From NCBI GenBank assembly GCA_963803085.1, contig CAWDLE010000010.1, forward strand, positions 372,001 through 436,000: a stretch of 64,000 nt of DNA, given 5' to 3'. Positions 50,289 through 60,115 of this stretch are shown here, piece after piece. The DNA is from JACVRW01 sp963803085 (GTDB lineage: Bacteria > Actinomycetota > Thermoleophilia > Solirubrobacterales > Thermoleophilaceae). The position numbers and the translations under genes are program-made. The notes beneath the pieces were generated by a model. It ran no database searches. It worked only from the letters and a program-made list of their open reading frames with translations, and had not been told where the DNA came from. The number at the start of each line of letters is the position of its first letter. The stretch's first letter is position 1.

Positions 50289-50483
50289 ATGCCGAAGACG
50301 AAGCCCGCCCGCTGCGACGACTGCTACTTCCACCAGAACATGCTCTGCGCGCTGAACCTCGGCAAGCCGTGCACGACCTTCCGCCCAGCCGAGCGCGGCC
50401 TCGCGCCCGAGCGCCAGCTCGCGTTCGTCTTCCGGACCGAGCGGACCACGGCGGCCTACGCGTTTCCGCAGCCGAACGCCTAG
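50289..50483 (+). CDS. Small conserved Cys-containing protein
   Basis: 64 residues: MPKTKPARCDDCYFHQNMLC ... GKPCTTFRPAERGLAPERQL. Four cysteines in CxxC plus CxxxxxxxC spacing may bind a metal. The frame ends in TAG 50481, whose bases also form the start of the -10 of the next gene. From memory, short proteins of this pattern recur in Thermoleophilia; function unknown. Confidence 0.6.
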   Translation: MPKTKPARCDDCYFHQNMLCALNLGKPCTTFRPAERGLAPERQLAFVFRTERTTAAYAFPQPNA

Positions 50484-50486
50484 AGT
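50481..50486 (+). promoter_or_regulatory. -10 hexamer of a probable leaderless promoter
   Basis: TAGAGT ends 6 nt before ATG 50493; its first three bases are also the stop codon of the preceding gene. Confidence 0.5.
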
Positions 50487-50492
50487 CCGCTC

Positions 50493-51287
50493 ATGCGGCT
50501 CACGGTGCTCGGCAAGTCGCCGTCCTGGCAGGACGCCGGCGGTGCCTGTTCCGGTTACATGATCGAAGAGGACGACACCGTGGTCCTGGTGGACTGCGGC
50601 AACGGCGTGTTCGCGAAGCTGCGCGAGCGGATCGACTACGTGGATGTGGACGCCATCGTGATCTCGCATCTCCACGCCGATCACTTCCTCGACCTCGTCC
50701 CGTATTCGTACGCGCTCACCTACGCGCCGCGCCAGCAGCCTGTTCCCGTGGATCGCTGGCCGGGCACGGACTGCCCGGCCTGTCCCGTCCTCCACGTCCC
50801 GCCCGGGGCGCGCGACCTCTTCCGCCGCGTGGTGGGCAGTTGGGGGAGCGAGGACCTGATCGAGAACGCGTTCGATCTGCGCGAGTACGAGGCATCCAGC
50901 GAGATCGAGATCGGGCCGATCCGAGTCCGCTTCCAGCCTGTCCCTCACTTCACCGAGACCTTCGCCATGGGCATCAGCTCGACCAACGGCTCGGGCCGGA
51001 TCGTCTACGGCGCTGACTCCAGTCCAACGGAGGCGCTCGAAGAGTTCGCGCGCGACGCCGACCTGATGCTCGTCGAGGCCACGCTGCCGCGGCCTGAGCG
51101 GACCGGCATGCGCGGCCACCTCACGCCGGGGGAGGCCGGAGAGCACGCCCGTGCGGCCGGAGCAAAGCGCCTGCTGCTCGTGCACATCTCGGACGAGCTC
51201 GACTGGAACTGGGCGCGCGATCAGGCCGCCGAGACGTTCGGCGGCCCCGTCGAGGTGGCCCGGGAGGGCGCGGTCTACGAGGTCTAG
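50493..51287 (+). CDS. MBL-fold metallo-hydrolase (RNase Z/ElaC-like subgroup)
   Basis: 264 residues with the metallo-beta-lactamase signature VISHLHADHFLDLVPY (HxHxDH), DCGNGVFAKL, later metal ligands PVPHFTETFAMGI, YGADSSPTEALEEF and the closing LLLVHISDELDW. It resembles beta-CASP-free hydrolases annotated as cyclic-nucleotide or tRNase-like enzymes. No exosite of RNase Z is seen, so substrate is open. 9 nt after the preceding gene. Confidence 0.88.
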   Translation: MRLTVLGKSPSWQDAGGACSGYMIEEDDTVVLVDCGNGVFAKLRERIDYVDVDAIVISHLHADHFLDLVPYSYALTYAPRQQPVPVDRWPGTDCPACPVLHVPPGARDLFRRVVGSWGSEDLIENAFDLREYEASSEIEIGPIRVRFQPVPHFTETFAMGISSTNGSGRIVYGADSSPTEALEEFARDADLMLVEATLPRPERTGMRGHLTPGEAGEHARAAGAKRLLLVHISDELDWNWARDQAAETFGGPVEVAREGAVYEV

Positions 51288-51315
51288 GAGGGGTTGCCCG
51301 GCGCGCGCCGCGGTC

Positions 51316-51321
51316 TATCCT
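51316..51321 (+). promoter_or_regulatory. -10 hexamer of the hsp20-lon operon
   Basis: TATCCT ends 8 nt before GTG 51330 with no Shine-Dalgarno; leaderless start predicted. No CIRCE or HAIR-like heat-shock operator is recognised around it. Confidence 0.5.
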
Positions 51322-51329
51322 CGAACGCG

Positions 51330-51766
51330 GTGACCTCTCAGCGCGATCTGTTCGCCAACTTCGATCGCATGCGCCGTGAGATAGACGAGCTCTTCGGCGA
51401 CGTCTTCGAGCGCCGGCCCGGGCTGCGTGGGCGCGGCTTCTCCCCGAAGGTCGACGTCTACTACGCGGACAACCCGCCCCGGGCGGTCGTCAAGGTCGAC
51501 CTCTCCGCGGTGGATCCCACGGAGGTGGCGCTCGAGATTCGCGGCCGCCAGTTGATGATCGCCGGCGAGCGCCGGCCCGCCGAGAGCGGCGGCCGCCTCT
51601 ACCAGCAGATCGAAATCGAGAACGGCCCGTTCAAGCGCGTGGTCGAGCTCGGTGCCGACGTCGTTGCCGAGAAGGCCAGCGCCTCTTATGTGGACGGCGT
51701 CCTGCGAGTCGAGATCCCGCTCGCCGCCCCCGAGCAGTCCGTGCGGCGGGTGCAGATCTCGGACTC

Positions 51767-51770
<4 letters not shown>
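51330..51770 (+). CDS. Small heat-shock protein (Hsp20/alpha-crystallin)
   Basis: 146 residues from GTG 51330. The alpha-crystallin domain spans about 40-130 (GFSPKVDVYYADNPPRAVVK, DPTEVALEIRGRQLMIAGER, FKRVVELGADVVAEKASASY, VDGVLRVEIPL) with the N-terminal helix FANFDRMRREIDELFGDVFE. The canonical GVL motif is present as DGVLRVEIP. It holds unfolding proteins for refolding or degradation. Its stop overlaps lon by 4 nt (ATGA), linking chaperone and protease translation. Confidence 0.92.
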
Positions 51771-54169
<2,399 letters not shown>

Positions 54170-54208
54170 CCGGGTAGAGTGCCCGCAGCAAGCGGATCGA
54201 GGAGAGCA

Positions 54209-54676
54209 ATGGCAGCGAAGAAAAAGGCCGTGAAGGCCGGAGCCGGAGCGTACGCCGCCGGCAAGGCGGTCCGCTCCAATACGTACGTTCAGCGGCTCGT
54301 CGAGGACGATGAGCTGCGTGACAACCTCCGCAACGCGTTCGAATCGGCGCGCAAGGCTTATGCGCGCATGTCGAACGGCAAGGGCCCGGTCAAGGCCGTT
54401 GCGGAGAACAAGAAGGTGCAGCGCGACCTGCGCGAGGCTGCGACGTCCCTCAAGGACGCCGCCGAATCGCTGCGTGATGGAAAGAAGAAGAAGAAGCGCG
54501 GCAAGGGCCGACTCCTTCTGATCGCACTCATCGGCGGGGGCATTGCTCTCGCCGCGAGCGAGGGCCTTCGCAAGAAGGTGCTCGACGCGCTCTTCGGCGC
54601 CGAGGAGGAGTTCGAGTACACGGCGAGCACCACCCCGGAGCCAAGCAGCACGAGCGAACCGGTGGGAACCGCCTAG
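54209..54676 (+). CDS. Lys/Ala-rich membrane-associated protein
   Basis: 155 residues from ATG 54209 with GAGGAGAG 4-5 nt upstream. A basic opening (MAAKKKAVKAGAGAYAAGKA) and helical middle (LRDNLRNAFESARKAYARMS, KKVQRDLREAATSLKDAAES) lead to a Lys run (KKKKKRGKGR), one transmembrane helix (LLLIALIGGGIALAASEGL) and an acidic/Ser-Thr tail. It could be a histone H1-like or stress-membrane protein; no homologue is certain. It is followed by an intrinsic terminator. TAGAGT at 54175 may be its -10. Confidence 0.7.
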   Translation: MAAKKKAVKAGAGAYAAGKAVRSNTYVQRLVEDDELRDNLRNAFESARKAYARMSNGKGPVKAVAENKKVQRDLREAATSLKDAAESLRDGKKKKKRGKGRLLLIALIGGGIALAASEGLRKKVLDALFGAEEEFEYTASTTPEPSSTSEPVGTA

Positions 54677-54699
54677 CGCGGTCCCAACCAGAGCTTTGG

Positions 54700-54724
54700 A
54701 AAGGGCGCCTGCGGGCGCCCTTTT
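54700..54724 (+). terminator. Intrinsic terminator
   Basis: A stem AAAGGGCGCC/GGCGCCCTTT (10 bp) with a TGCG loop is followed by TTTTC, a textbook rho-independent terminator for the preceding Lys-rich gene and probably the hsp20-lon operon. Confidence 0.9.
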
Positions 54725-54767
54725 CGTTTGGTGGTCGGCCCGGGCGTCGCCTGACTGGCTGGCCAAC

Positions 54768-54773
54768 TAAGAT
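54768..54773 (+). promoter_or_regulatory. -10 hexamer of a probable leaderless promoter
   Basis: TAAGAT ends 9 nt before ATG 54783 of the TetR gene, with no Shine-Dalgarno. Confidence 0.5.
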
Positions 54774-54782
54774 CCGAGCCGG

Positions 54783-55424
54783 ATGGAGGCCGCGACCAGC
54801 ACGGACGCCGCACGGAGGCTCGAGGGCGACAAGGCCCAGCGGATAATCGCCGCGATGCGCGCGAGCGTCGGGCAGCGAGGCGCAGCCGGCTCCACCTTCG
54901 ACCACGTCGCCCGCGAGGCCGGTGTGTCCCGTGGGCTGCTCCACTACTACTTCGGGTCGAAGGAGCAGCTGCTCGTGGAGGTGGTACGCCACGACTGCGA
55001 GGTGCGCAACCGCAACATGGACGAGCGCCTCGAGAAGGCGCACAGCGTCGACGAGATCCTGGACGCGCTCGTGGTCGGGCTCGAGGAGTTCCTCGAGGAC
55101 GACGCCGGAGGCCAGGCGGTCATCTACGAGATGCTGAGCGCCTCGCGGCACTCGGAGGAGATCCGCGCCGAGCTGGCTGAGCTCTACCGGCAATGGCGCG
55201 AGCGGCTCGCGGGCTGGCTGCGCACCAAGGAGCGGGAGGGCGTGATCCGGCTCCAGGCAGACGCCGAGGCCGTGGCGTCGATGCTGTTCTCACTCGGCGA
55301 CGGCTTCGGCATCCAGGTGCTGGCCGATCCCGACTGGGACCGGCAGGCGGCGTTCGACCTCGGCGTGGCCACGGCGCGCCGCATGCTCGGCTCAGCCGAG
55401 CCTGCGCTCGACCTCGGCCGCTAG
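54783..55424 (+). CDS. TetR-family transcriptional regulator
   Basis: 213 residues. N-terminal HTH: QRIIAAMRASVGQRGAAGST ... FDHVAREAGVSRGLLHYYFG, followed by KEQLLVEVVRHD and an all-helical ligand domain (LVVGLEEFLEDDAGGQAVIY, YRQWRERLAGWLRTKEREGV). It represses or activates a nearby or distant target on binding a small ligand. The 3' end overlaps the convergent glyS by 33 nt, so no target is adjacent. Confidence 0.92.
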   Translation: MEAATSTDAARRLEGDKAQRIIAAMRASVGQRGAAGSTFDHVAREAGVSRGLLHYYFGSKEQLLVEVVRHDCEVRNRNMDERLEKAHSVDEILDALVVGLEEFLEDDAGGQAVIYEMLSASRHSEEIRAELAELYRQWRERLAGWLRTKEREGVIRLQADAEAVASMLFSLGDGFGIQVLADPDWDRQAAFDLGVATARRMLGSAEPALDLGR

Positions 55425-56750
55425 CTCCGCCACCGGCACGCGCTCCTGCTCGAGCGTGTCGCGGTCGCGGAGCGTCACCGTGTCGTCCTCCATCGTCTGG
55501 TGGTCGACCGTCACGCCGAACGGCGTGCCGATCTCGTCCTGGCGGCGGTAGCGCTTCCCGATCGAGCCGCCGCTGTCGTACTCGGTGGGCCAGCGCTGAC
55601 GCAGGTTCTCGTAGATGGCGCGCGCCTTCTCCGGCTGGCCGTCCTTGTTCACGAGCGGCAGCACCGCGACCTTGATCGGAGCGATGTGGGGGGCGAGGCG
55701 CAGGACGGTGCGCTGCTCGCCGCCGATGTCGTCCTCGTCGTAGGCGTCGCAGAGCAGCGCGAGCACGGTCCGGCCCACGCCGGCGGCCGGCTCGATCACG
55801 TAAGGCACGTAGCGCTCGCCGCTCGCCGTGTCCACGTACTCCAGCTTCGTTCCCGAGTACTCGGCGTGCTGGGTCAGGTCGAAGTCGCCCCGGTTCGCGA
55901 TGCCCTCGAGCTCGGACCAGCCGATCGGGTAGAGGTACTCGATGTCGCTTGTCGCGCTCGAGTAGTGCGAGAGCTCGTCCGCGTCGTGCGGGCGCAGGCG
56001 CAGCTTCTCGCGCTCGATCCCGAGCGCGACGTACCAATCCATTCGCTGCTCCATCCAGTGCTCGTGCCACTTCTCGGCTTCGGCCGGCGGCACGAAGAAC
56101 TCCATCTCCATCTGCTCGAACTCGAGCGTGCGGAAGATGAAGTTGCCGGGCGTGATCTCGTTGCGGAACGACTTGCCCACCTGCGCGATTCCGAAGGGCG
56201 GTTTCTTGCGCGCGTACTGGAGGGTCGTCTTGAAGTCCAGGAAGATGCCCTGCGCGGTCTCGGGCCTGAGGTACACCGTCGAGCCGGCGTCCTTCACCGG
56301 GCCGATCGAGGTCTCGAACATCAGGTTGAACTCGCGGGCGTCGGTGAGGTCGCAGTCGGGGTGGTCGCCCGGCAGCTTCGACGGGGCGTGCCCGCAGCGG
56401 ATGTCCGGGTGCTCCGCCACGCCGTCGCGAAGCTCCTGGAGGTGGTCCGCTCGGAAGCGCTTCTTGCAGGCGCGGCAGTCCACGAGTGGGTCGGTGAAGC
56501 CGGCCAGGTGGCCCGAGGCCTCCCAGGCGCGCGGGTGCTGGATGATCGCCGAGTCGAGCGCGACGATGTCGTCGCGCTCCTGGATCATCGCCTTCCACCA
56601 GGCGCCGATCACGTTGTTCTTCAAGAGGACGCCGTAGTGCCCGTAGTCGTACGTGTTGGCGATCCCGCCGTAGATCTCCGAGGCGGGGAAGATGAGGCCA
56701 CGGCGCTTGCAGAGCGCGACGATCTTGTCCATGGTCACCGGTTCGGCCAT
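55392..56750 (-). CDS. glyS: Glycyl-tRNA synthetase (homodimeric class II)
   Basis: 452 residues of the alpha2 type. Motifs: VALCKRRGLIFPASEIYGGI, a Cys-containing insertion (VDCRACKKRFRADHLQELRD), motif 2 GKSFRNEITPGNFIFRTLEF EQ-region, and motif 3 ERTVLALLCDAYDE-type GVGRTVLALL. The anticodon-binding domain (HIAPIKVAVLPLVNKDGQPE, RYRRQDEIGTPFGVTVD) closes the protein. It charges tRNA-Gly. TAGCCT (56760-56765) is 9 nt upstream of ATG 56750; no T-box is recognisable. Confidence 0.95.
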   Translation of the reverse strand: MAEPVTMDKIVALCKRRGLIFPASEIYGGIANTYDYGHYGVLLKNNVIGAWWKAMIQERDDIVALDSAIIQHPRAWEASGHLAGFTDPLVDCRACKKRFRADHLQELRDGVAEHPDIRCGHAPSKLPGDHPDCDLTDAREFNLMFETSIGPVKDAGSTVYLRPETAQGIFLDFKTTLQYARKKPPFGIAQVGKSFRNEITPGNFIFRTLEFEQMEMEFFVPPAEAEKWHEHWMEQRMDWYVALGIEREKLRLRPHDADELSHYSSATSDIEYLYPIGWSELEGIANRGDFDLTQHAEYSGTKLEYVDTASGERYVPYVIEPAAGVGRTVLALLCDAYDEDDIGGEQRTVLRLAPHIAPIKVAVLPLVNKDGQPEKARAIYENLRQRWPTEYDSGGSIGKRYRRQDEIGTPFGVTVDHQTMEDDTVTLRDRDTLEQERVPVAELAAEVERRLG

Positions 56751-56759
56751 CGGCCGAGC

Positions 56760-56765
56760 AGGCTA
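56760..56765 (-). promoter_or_regulatory. -10 hexamer of glyS
   Basis: TAGCCT on the minus strand, 9 nt before the start codon of glyS; probable leaderless transcript. Confidence 0.5.
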
Positions 56766-56861
56766 CCTACCGCCCCGCCGCGCCCGCCCTCGCGCCGCGA
56801 TCAGCCCGGACTTTCCGCAACTTCATGTGAACACAATGTGACCATTTGTTCAGTCTTGGGG

Positions 56862-56867
56862 TACGGT
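56862..56867 (+). promoter_or_regulatory. -10 hexamer of a small leaderless gene
   Basis: TACGGT ends 8 nt before ATG 56876. An AACACAATGTG half-palindrome lies about 30 nt upstream. Confidence 0.4.
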
Positions 56868-56875
56868 CGGCGTCG

Positions 56876-56992
56876 ATGGTCGGAACGGCTCTTCGTCCCA
56901 TCTCGCACCTGACGGCCTGGGTGGTCTGGCACGCGATGCGCGTCTCGCTGCTGGAGGACCTGGAGCGCCCGCGGCCGCCTCAGTCGGCCTAG
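56876..56992 (+). CDS. Short hypothetical protein, 38 residues
   Basis: ATG 56876 to TAG 56990-56992: MVGTALRPISHLTAWVVWHA ... RVSLLEDLERPRPPQSA. It has one amphipathic or weakly hydrophobic stretch (ISHLTAWVVWHAMRVSLL). Support is limited to a good -10 at the right spacing and clean codon usage; it may be a real small protein or chance. Confidence 0.4.
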   Translation: MVGTALRPISHLTAWVVWHAMRVSLLEDLERPRPPQSA

Positions 56993-57095
56993 AGCGAGGC
57001 TTTCTGGCACTCCTAGGGGAGGTTCGCGGGCGTGGTGATCTGGTGTGTTGCCGATCGACCAGGACGGCCCGACATGGTGCTTCGAGTGCGGGCGT

Positions 57096-57509
57096 CTACT
57101 CCCGCAGCCCGGCGGCTGCGAGCGCTTTGTCGCGGTCCGTGTAGGACTCGGTCCGAACGACTCGCCCTTCGCGCAGCGTGATCAGGTGGGCTCCGCGGGC
57201 TTCTACCGCGATGCCGCTTCCTGCCCCGGTCCCACGTGCCCGTATGAAAACGAGGACGCGGTCGCTGCCGACTGCTCGAAACGATTCGGGCTCGAAGCGT
57301 GTCGAGTCGCCCCACGGCAATGACGCAAAGAACTCGCTCAGCGTCGCCATGCGCACGACCGGACCGTCCGGGTACGCGGTGCTGAGGTCCAGCTCGGCAT
57401 CCGGATCGGCCAGACCTGCCGCAACGAGGCTGCGGAGAGCCTGCTCATCCACGCCCTGCGCCAGAACCTCGTAGATCCGCTCCGCGACCTCCACGTTCTC
57501 CTGCGACAT
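57096..57509 (-). CDS. SnoaL-like NTF2-fold protein (array B, third)
   Basis: 137 residues, MSQENVEVAERIYEVLAQGV to KALAAAGLRE, with ATLSEFFASLPWGDSTRFEP and RGAHLITLREGRVVRTESYT. The last of three genes in a minus-strand operon, starting 3 nt after the previous stop. It is the most divergent member of the array (insertion near residue 30), and probably has a distinct ligand. Confidence 0.85.
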   Translation of the reverse strand: MSQENVEVAERIYEVLAQGVDEQALRSLVAAGLADPDAELDLSTAYPDGPVVRMATLSEFFASLPWGDSTRFEPESFRAVGSDRVLVFIRARGTGAGSGIAVEARGAHLITLREGRVVRTESYTDRDKALAAAGLRE

Positions 57510-57512
57510 CGC

Positions 57513-57917
57513 CTACTCCCGCAGCCCCACGGCCTCGAGGGCATCCCCGGTTCCCTGGTACATGCGGACTGCCGCGACCTTGCGGTCGCGAACGGTCCAG
57601 ACGTGCCCGTCGACGCCGCTTTCGACTGCGGCGCCGCTGCCGCGACCACGCCCCGTCATTCGCACGAGGGCGAGAACCAAGTCGTCGCCAACCTCCTCGA
57701 CGCTCTCGATCTGGACCTGGATTTCGCCCCAGGCCTCGGCGAACTCGCCCGCCCACCGCCGAACCTCATGGGCCCCGTGCCGAGGCCGGGAGTCCGGGAG
57801 ATGGACATAGGCGTTCCAGACAACGTGCTGGTCGAGCATCTCAACCGCAGCGTCGAGGTCGCCTCGGTTCCACAGTTCATACACACGCCGTACGAGCTCC
57901 ACGTTCTCCTGCGACAT
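57513..57917 (-). CDS. SnoaL-like NTF2-fold protein (array B, second)
   Basis: 134 residues, MSQENVELVRRVYELWNRGD to DALEAVGLRE. It keeps the core PRHGAHEVRRWAGEFAEAWG ... GRGRGSGAAVESGVDGHVWT. Start and end motifs match the first-array proteins. Linked to both neighbours by 3-nt junctions. Confidence 0.87.
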   Translation of the reverse strand: MSQENVELVRRVYELWNRGDLDAAVEMLDQHVVWNAYVHLPDSRPRHGAHEVRRWAGEFAEAWGEIQVQIESVEEVGDDLVLALVRMTGRGRGSGAAVESGVDGHVWTVRDRKVAAVRMYQGTGDALEAVGLRE

Positions 57918-57920
57918 CGC

Positions 57921-58322
57921 CTACTCCGACAGCCCCACGGCTTCGAGGGCTTCGCCTGGGCTCGCGTACATCTCCATCCGGGACTGCTTTCCGTCGCGCA
58001 ACGTCCACACCTGGGCGAAGTGCATCTCAGCGGGCAATCCAGTCGCCTTCGAGCGCCCGCTTTGGCGCAAGATTGCGACCACCCTGTCGCCCGCATCGCG
58101 CAGCTCCTCGAGCTGAAGGTCCCATTCCTCCCACGACTCGGTCCAATCTGCGAGGAACTGCCCTGCGCCCTCGATGCCCGGATAGGTCTGCTGCTCTGGC
58201 CAGCCGCGAAACATCGACATGTCCCAGACGAAGTCCGGGTGAACGATCTCCGCGCGAAGCTCTCCCGTGGCTACGAAGTGCTCGTAACCGCGTCGGACGA
58301 TCTCGACGTTCTCCTGCGACAT
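57921..58322 (-). CDS. SnoaL-like NTF2-fold protein (array B, first)
   Basis: 133 residues from ATG 58322, MSQENVEIVRRGYEHFVATG to EALEAVGLSE, with GIEGAGQFLADWTESWEEWD and RSKATGLPAEMHFAQVWTLR. A longer in-frame extension upstream is not SnoaL-like. The promoter block is identical to that of the array at 17975. Confidence 0.88.
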   Translation of the reverse strand: MSQENVEIVRRGYEHFVATGELRAEIVHPDFVWDMSMFRGWPEQQTYPGIEGAGQFLADWTESWEEWDLQLEELRDAGDRVVAILRQSGRSKATGLPAEMHFAQVWTLRDGKQSRMEMYASPGEALEAVGLSE

Positions 58323-58339
58323 CGCCCGCCCAGTATCCC
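58306..58339 (-). promoter_or_regulatory. Promoter/start block shared with the island SnoaL array
   Basis: GATACT (58332-58337 on the minus strand) ends 9 nt before ATG 58322. The 34 nt are identical to 17958-17991. Confidence 0.65.
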
Positions 58340-58632
58340 GCTGCGGGGTAGCGCGTGACCGCCACACCGATCTGACGTGGAGGGCGAGGTAACGGTCTCT
58401 CGCCGCTACCGCTTTTCGTCCAAAGCAGCGGTCGTCATTCCTCGCGTGGTACTTACGGGTTTGCCGGCCCCACTGTGGCTTAGGGCCGGCTCGAGGCCGG
58501 ACGGGTGCGGCTGGAACTGGAAGCGGATCGGTGCGCCGCGTCCAACTGCTGCTGTAGCAGCCCTCACCGACCGTTGACACGGCGTGAGTTCGTGCAGTAG
58601 AGCATGCCCACCCCCAATCAAGGAGGAGCGTC
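58323..58632. other. Gene-free stretch between divergent genes
   Basis: About 310 nt. It holds the array-B promoter, a hairpin ACCGCT...AGCGGT (58408-58432), a CTGCT...AGCAG hairpin near 58545-58560, and, just before 58633, the AAGGAGGAG Shine-Dalgarno of the next gene. No coding signal was found. Confidence 0.6.
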
Positions 58633-59103
58633 ATGAAGCGCTTGCTCAGCTCCCTGTTCATCATCGCCGGGATCGCCATCCTCGTGGTCGCCGTGGCCGC
58701 GTGGGGCAAGTCACCGGGGAAGCACCATCGAGGCGGCAAGACGATCACGGTGATCGAGCACGCGACGACCGACGCGACCACGGACACCGGAGCCGCAGGC
58801 GACAGCGCCGGTGACGTGCTCACGTTCGCGAACGAAGTCTTCGACCGCAAGGACGAAAAGAAGGTCGGGACGGACCAGGGCTACTGCATCCGGGTGGTTC
58901 CCGGAGCGTCGTACGAGTGCAACTTCACGACCCTGCTCGCGGGCGGCCAGATCGTCGTGGAGGGTCCCTTCTACGACTCGAAGGACAGCGTCCTCGCGAT
59001 CACGGGCGGTACCGGGCGGTACCGCAATGCGCGCGGCTCCATGGAGCTGCAAGCACTGGAAAGCGGCACCAAGTTCCGCTTCGCCTTCCACATCATCGGT
59101 TAG
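58633..59103 (+). CDS. Secreted allene-oxide-cyclase/dirigent-barrel-like protein
   Basis: 156 residues; AAGGAGGAG 6-7 nt before ATG is the strongest Shine-Dalgarno nearby. A signal/anchor segment (LLSSLFIIAGIAILVVAVAA) leads to a Thr-rich linker (ITVIEHATTDATTDTG) and a beta-barrel: DVLTFANEVFDRKDEKKVGT, CIRVVPGASYECNFTTLLAG, GQIVVEGPFYDSKDSVLAIT, GGTGRYRNARGSMELQ, SGTKFRFAFHIIG. This strand order and the GGTGRYRNARG loop are characteristic of AOC-like/dirigent-like barrels. Exported ligand-binding or cyclase role is possible. Confidence 0.8.
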   Translation: MKRLLSSLFIIAGIAILVVAVAAWGKSPGKHHRGGKTITVIEHATTDATTDTGAAGDSAGDVLTFANEVFDRKDEKKVGTDQGYCIRVVPGASYECNFTTLLAGGQIVVEGPFYDSKDSVLAITGGTGRYRNARGSMELQALESGTKFRFAFHIIG

Positions 59104-59297
59104 CGCCGCATCGGCGTGAACGGCAGCTCCCGGCACGTCGTCACGAGGGACTAAAGTCGCGACACAGGGTGGCGACGGGAAGGGCAAGTGGCGACCGGAC
59201 CCGCAACGCGCAGTCGCTCAAGCGAAGCCATGGCGGGAGCCGGTCGCCGGCATCTCGGTTGTCTGGGCAACGGCCTGAGAGCCAGCCTCGAGAGTTG

Positions 59298-59380
59298 GAA
59301 AAACGGATAGTTCGTCGGCGCACAAAATTGACTCGCGCGAAGAAACGGATGGACCGTCGGCGCACAAAGTTGACTCGCGC
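59298..59380. repeat. Tandem direct repeat of about 41 bp
   Basis: Two head-to-tail units (59298-59338 and 59339-59380), about 85-90% identical, each ending TTGACTCGCGC and containing CGTCGGCGCACAAA. Only two copies are present. Confidence 0.8.
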
Positions 59381-59764
59381 CCCCGGAGGCGTACAACCCA
59401 CGCGGGGGGCCGGTTTCCCGGACGCGACCCTCTGCGGTTAAGTCCTGTGGGTTTCCGGTCCCCCGCTTACAAGTGGGTTGCGTGACCACAGTAAGGCCGA
59501 GGCCGCCCTGCCGCCAGCTATACGCAGCCGTACGCACAGCCTGCCGTGTGCGCCCATTTGCGCAGAGAAGGAGGCACGCCCACGTACCGACGACCGACAT
59601 TCGGAAGCGGCCCCGGAAACGGGGTCGTCGTCGTCCCGGGGCGCGAACGACGCGAACATTGGCGTTCCGGGCAGCGTTGCCAGACGATCTGGTTGAGGCC
59701 GAATTCCGCGCTGCTGGGCCGTTTGGTGGTCGCGTGGTGACGCTGCGGGGAAATTCGGCACTCC

Positions 59765-59770
59765 TATACT
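59765..59770 (+). promoter_or_regulatory. Consensus -10 (TATACT), probable leaderless promoter
   Basis: A near-consensus TATACT ends 9 nt before ATG 59780; no Shine-Dalgarno. The best-matching -10 in the window. Confidence 0.6.
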
Positions 59771-59779
59771 GAGAGTGCC

Positions 59780-60115
59780 ATGCCTATCTACGAGTATCGC
59801 TGCGAGCGAGGCCACACGTTCGAGGTGATGCAGCGCATGGTCGATGACCCGCTGACGGTCTGCGAGGAGCACGGAAGCCCGGTGCAGCGCGTCTTCCACC
59901 CGGTGGCCGTCCACTTCAAGGGCTCCGGCTTCTACAACACCGACTACGGCAAAAAGAAGTCGGGCGCGGCCGGCGCCTCTTCCGAGGGCTCCTCCTCGGA
60001 CAGCTCGTCATCGAAGTCGGACTCGGATTCCTCCTCCGGCTCGTCCGACTCGAAGAAGAAGGACTCGAGCTCTAAGGACTCGAGCTCCACGAAGAGCTCG
60101 TCCGGCTCGGACTAG
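59780..60115 (+). CDS. FmdB-type zinc-ribbon protein
   Basis: 111 residues. The N-terminus is the FmdB/regulatory zinc-ribbon domain (MPIYEYRCERGHTFEVMQRM ... CEEHGSPVQRVFHPVAVHFK). The usual CxxC pairs are reduced to Cys8 and Cys28, so metal binding may be weakened. A typical GSGFYNTDY follows, then a low-complexity Ser/Lys/Asp-rich tail of about 50 residues. Function unknown; often next to cell-envelope or stress genes. Confidence 0.85.
   Translation: MPIYEYRCERGHTFEVMQRMVDDPLTVCEEHGSPVQRVFHPVAVHFKGSGFYNTDYGKKKSGAAGASSEGSSSDSSSSKSDSDSSSGSSDSKKKDSSSKDSSSTKSSSGSD

Larger units (their letters stand above)
59104..59779. other. Gene-free stretch with a tandem repeat
   Basis: About 676 nt without a credible gene; open frames on both strands translate to Arg/Pro-rich shadows. 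It contains a tandem direct repeat (59298-59380) and the fmdB-like promoter TATACT at 59765-59770. Confidence 0.5.

Noticed and set aside
56751..56875. T-box riboswitch upstream of glyS
   Set aside because: The upstream region is short, has no T-box sequence or antiterminator, and the promoter sits 9 nt from the start.
59298..59380. CRISPR array
   Set aside because: Only two adjacent copies without spacers between them, and no cas genes in the window.
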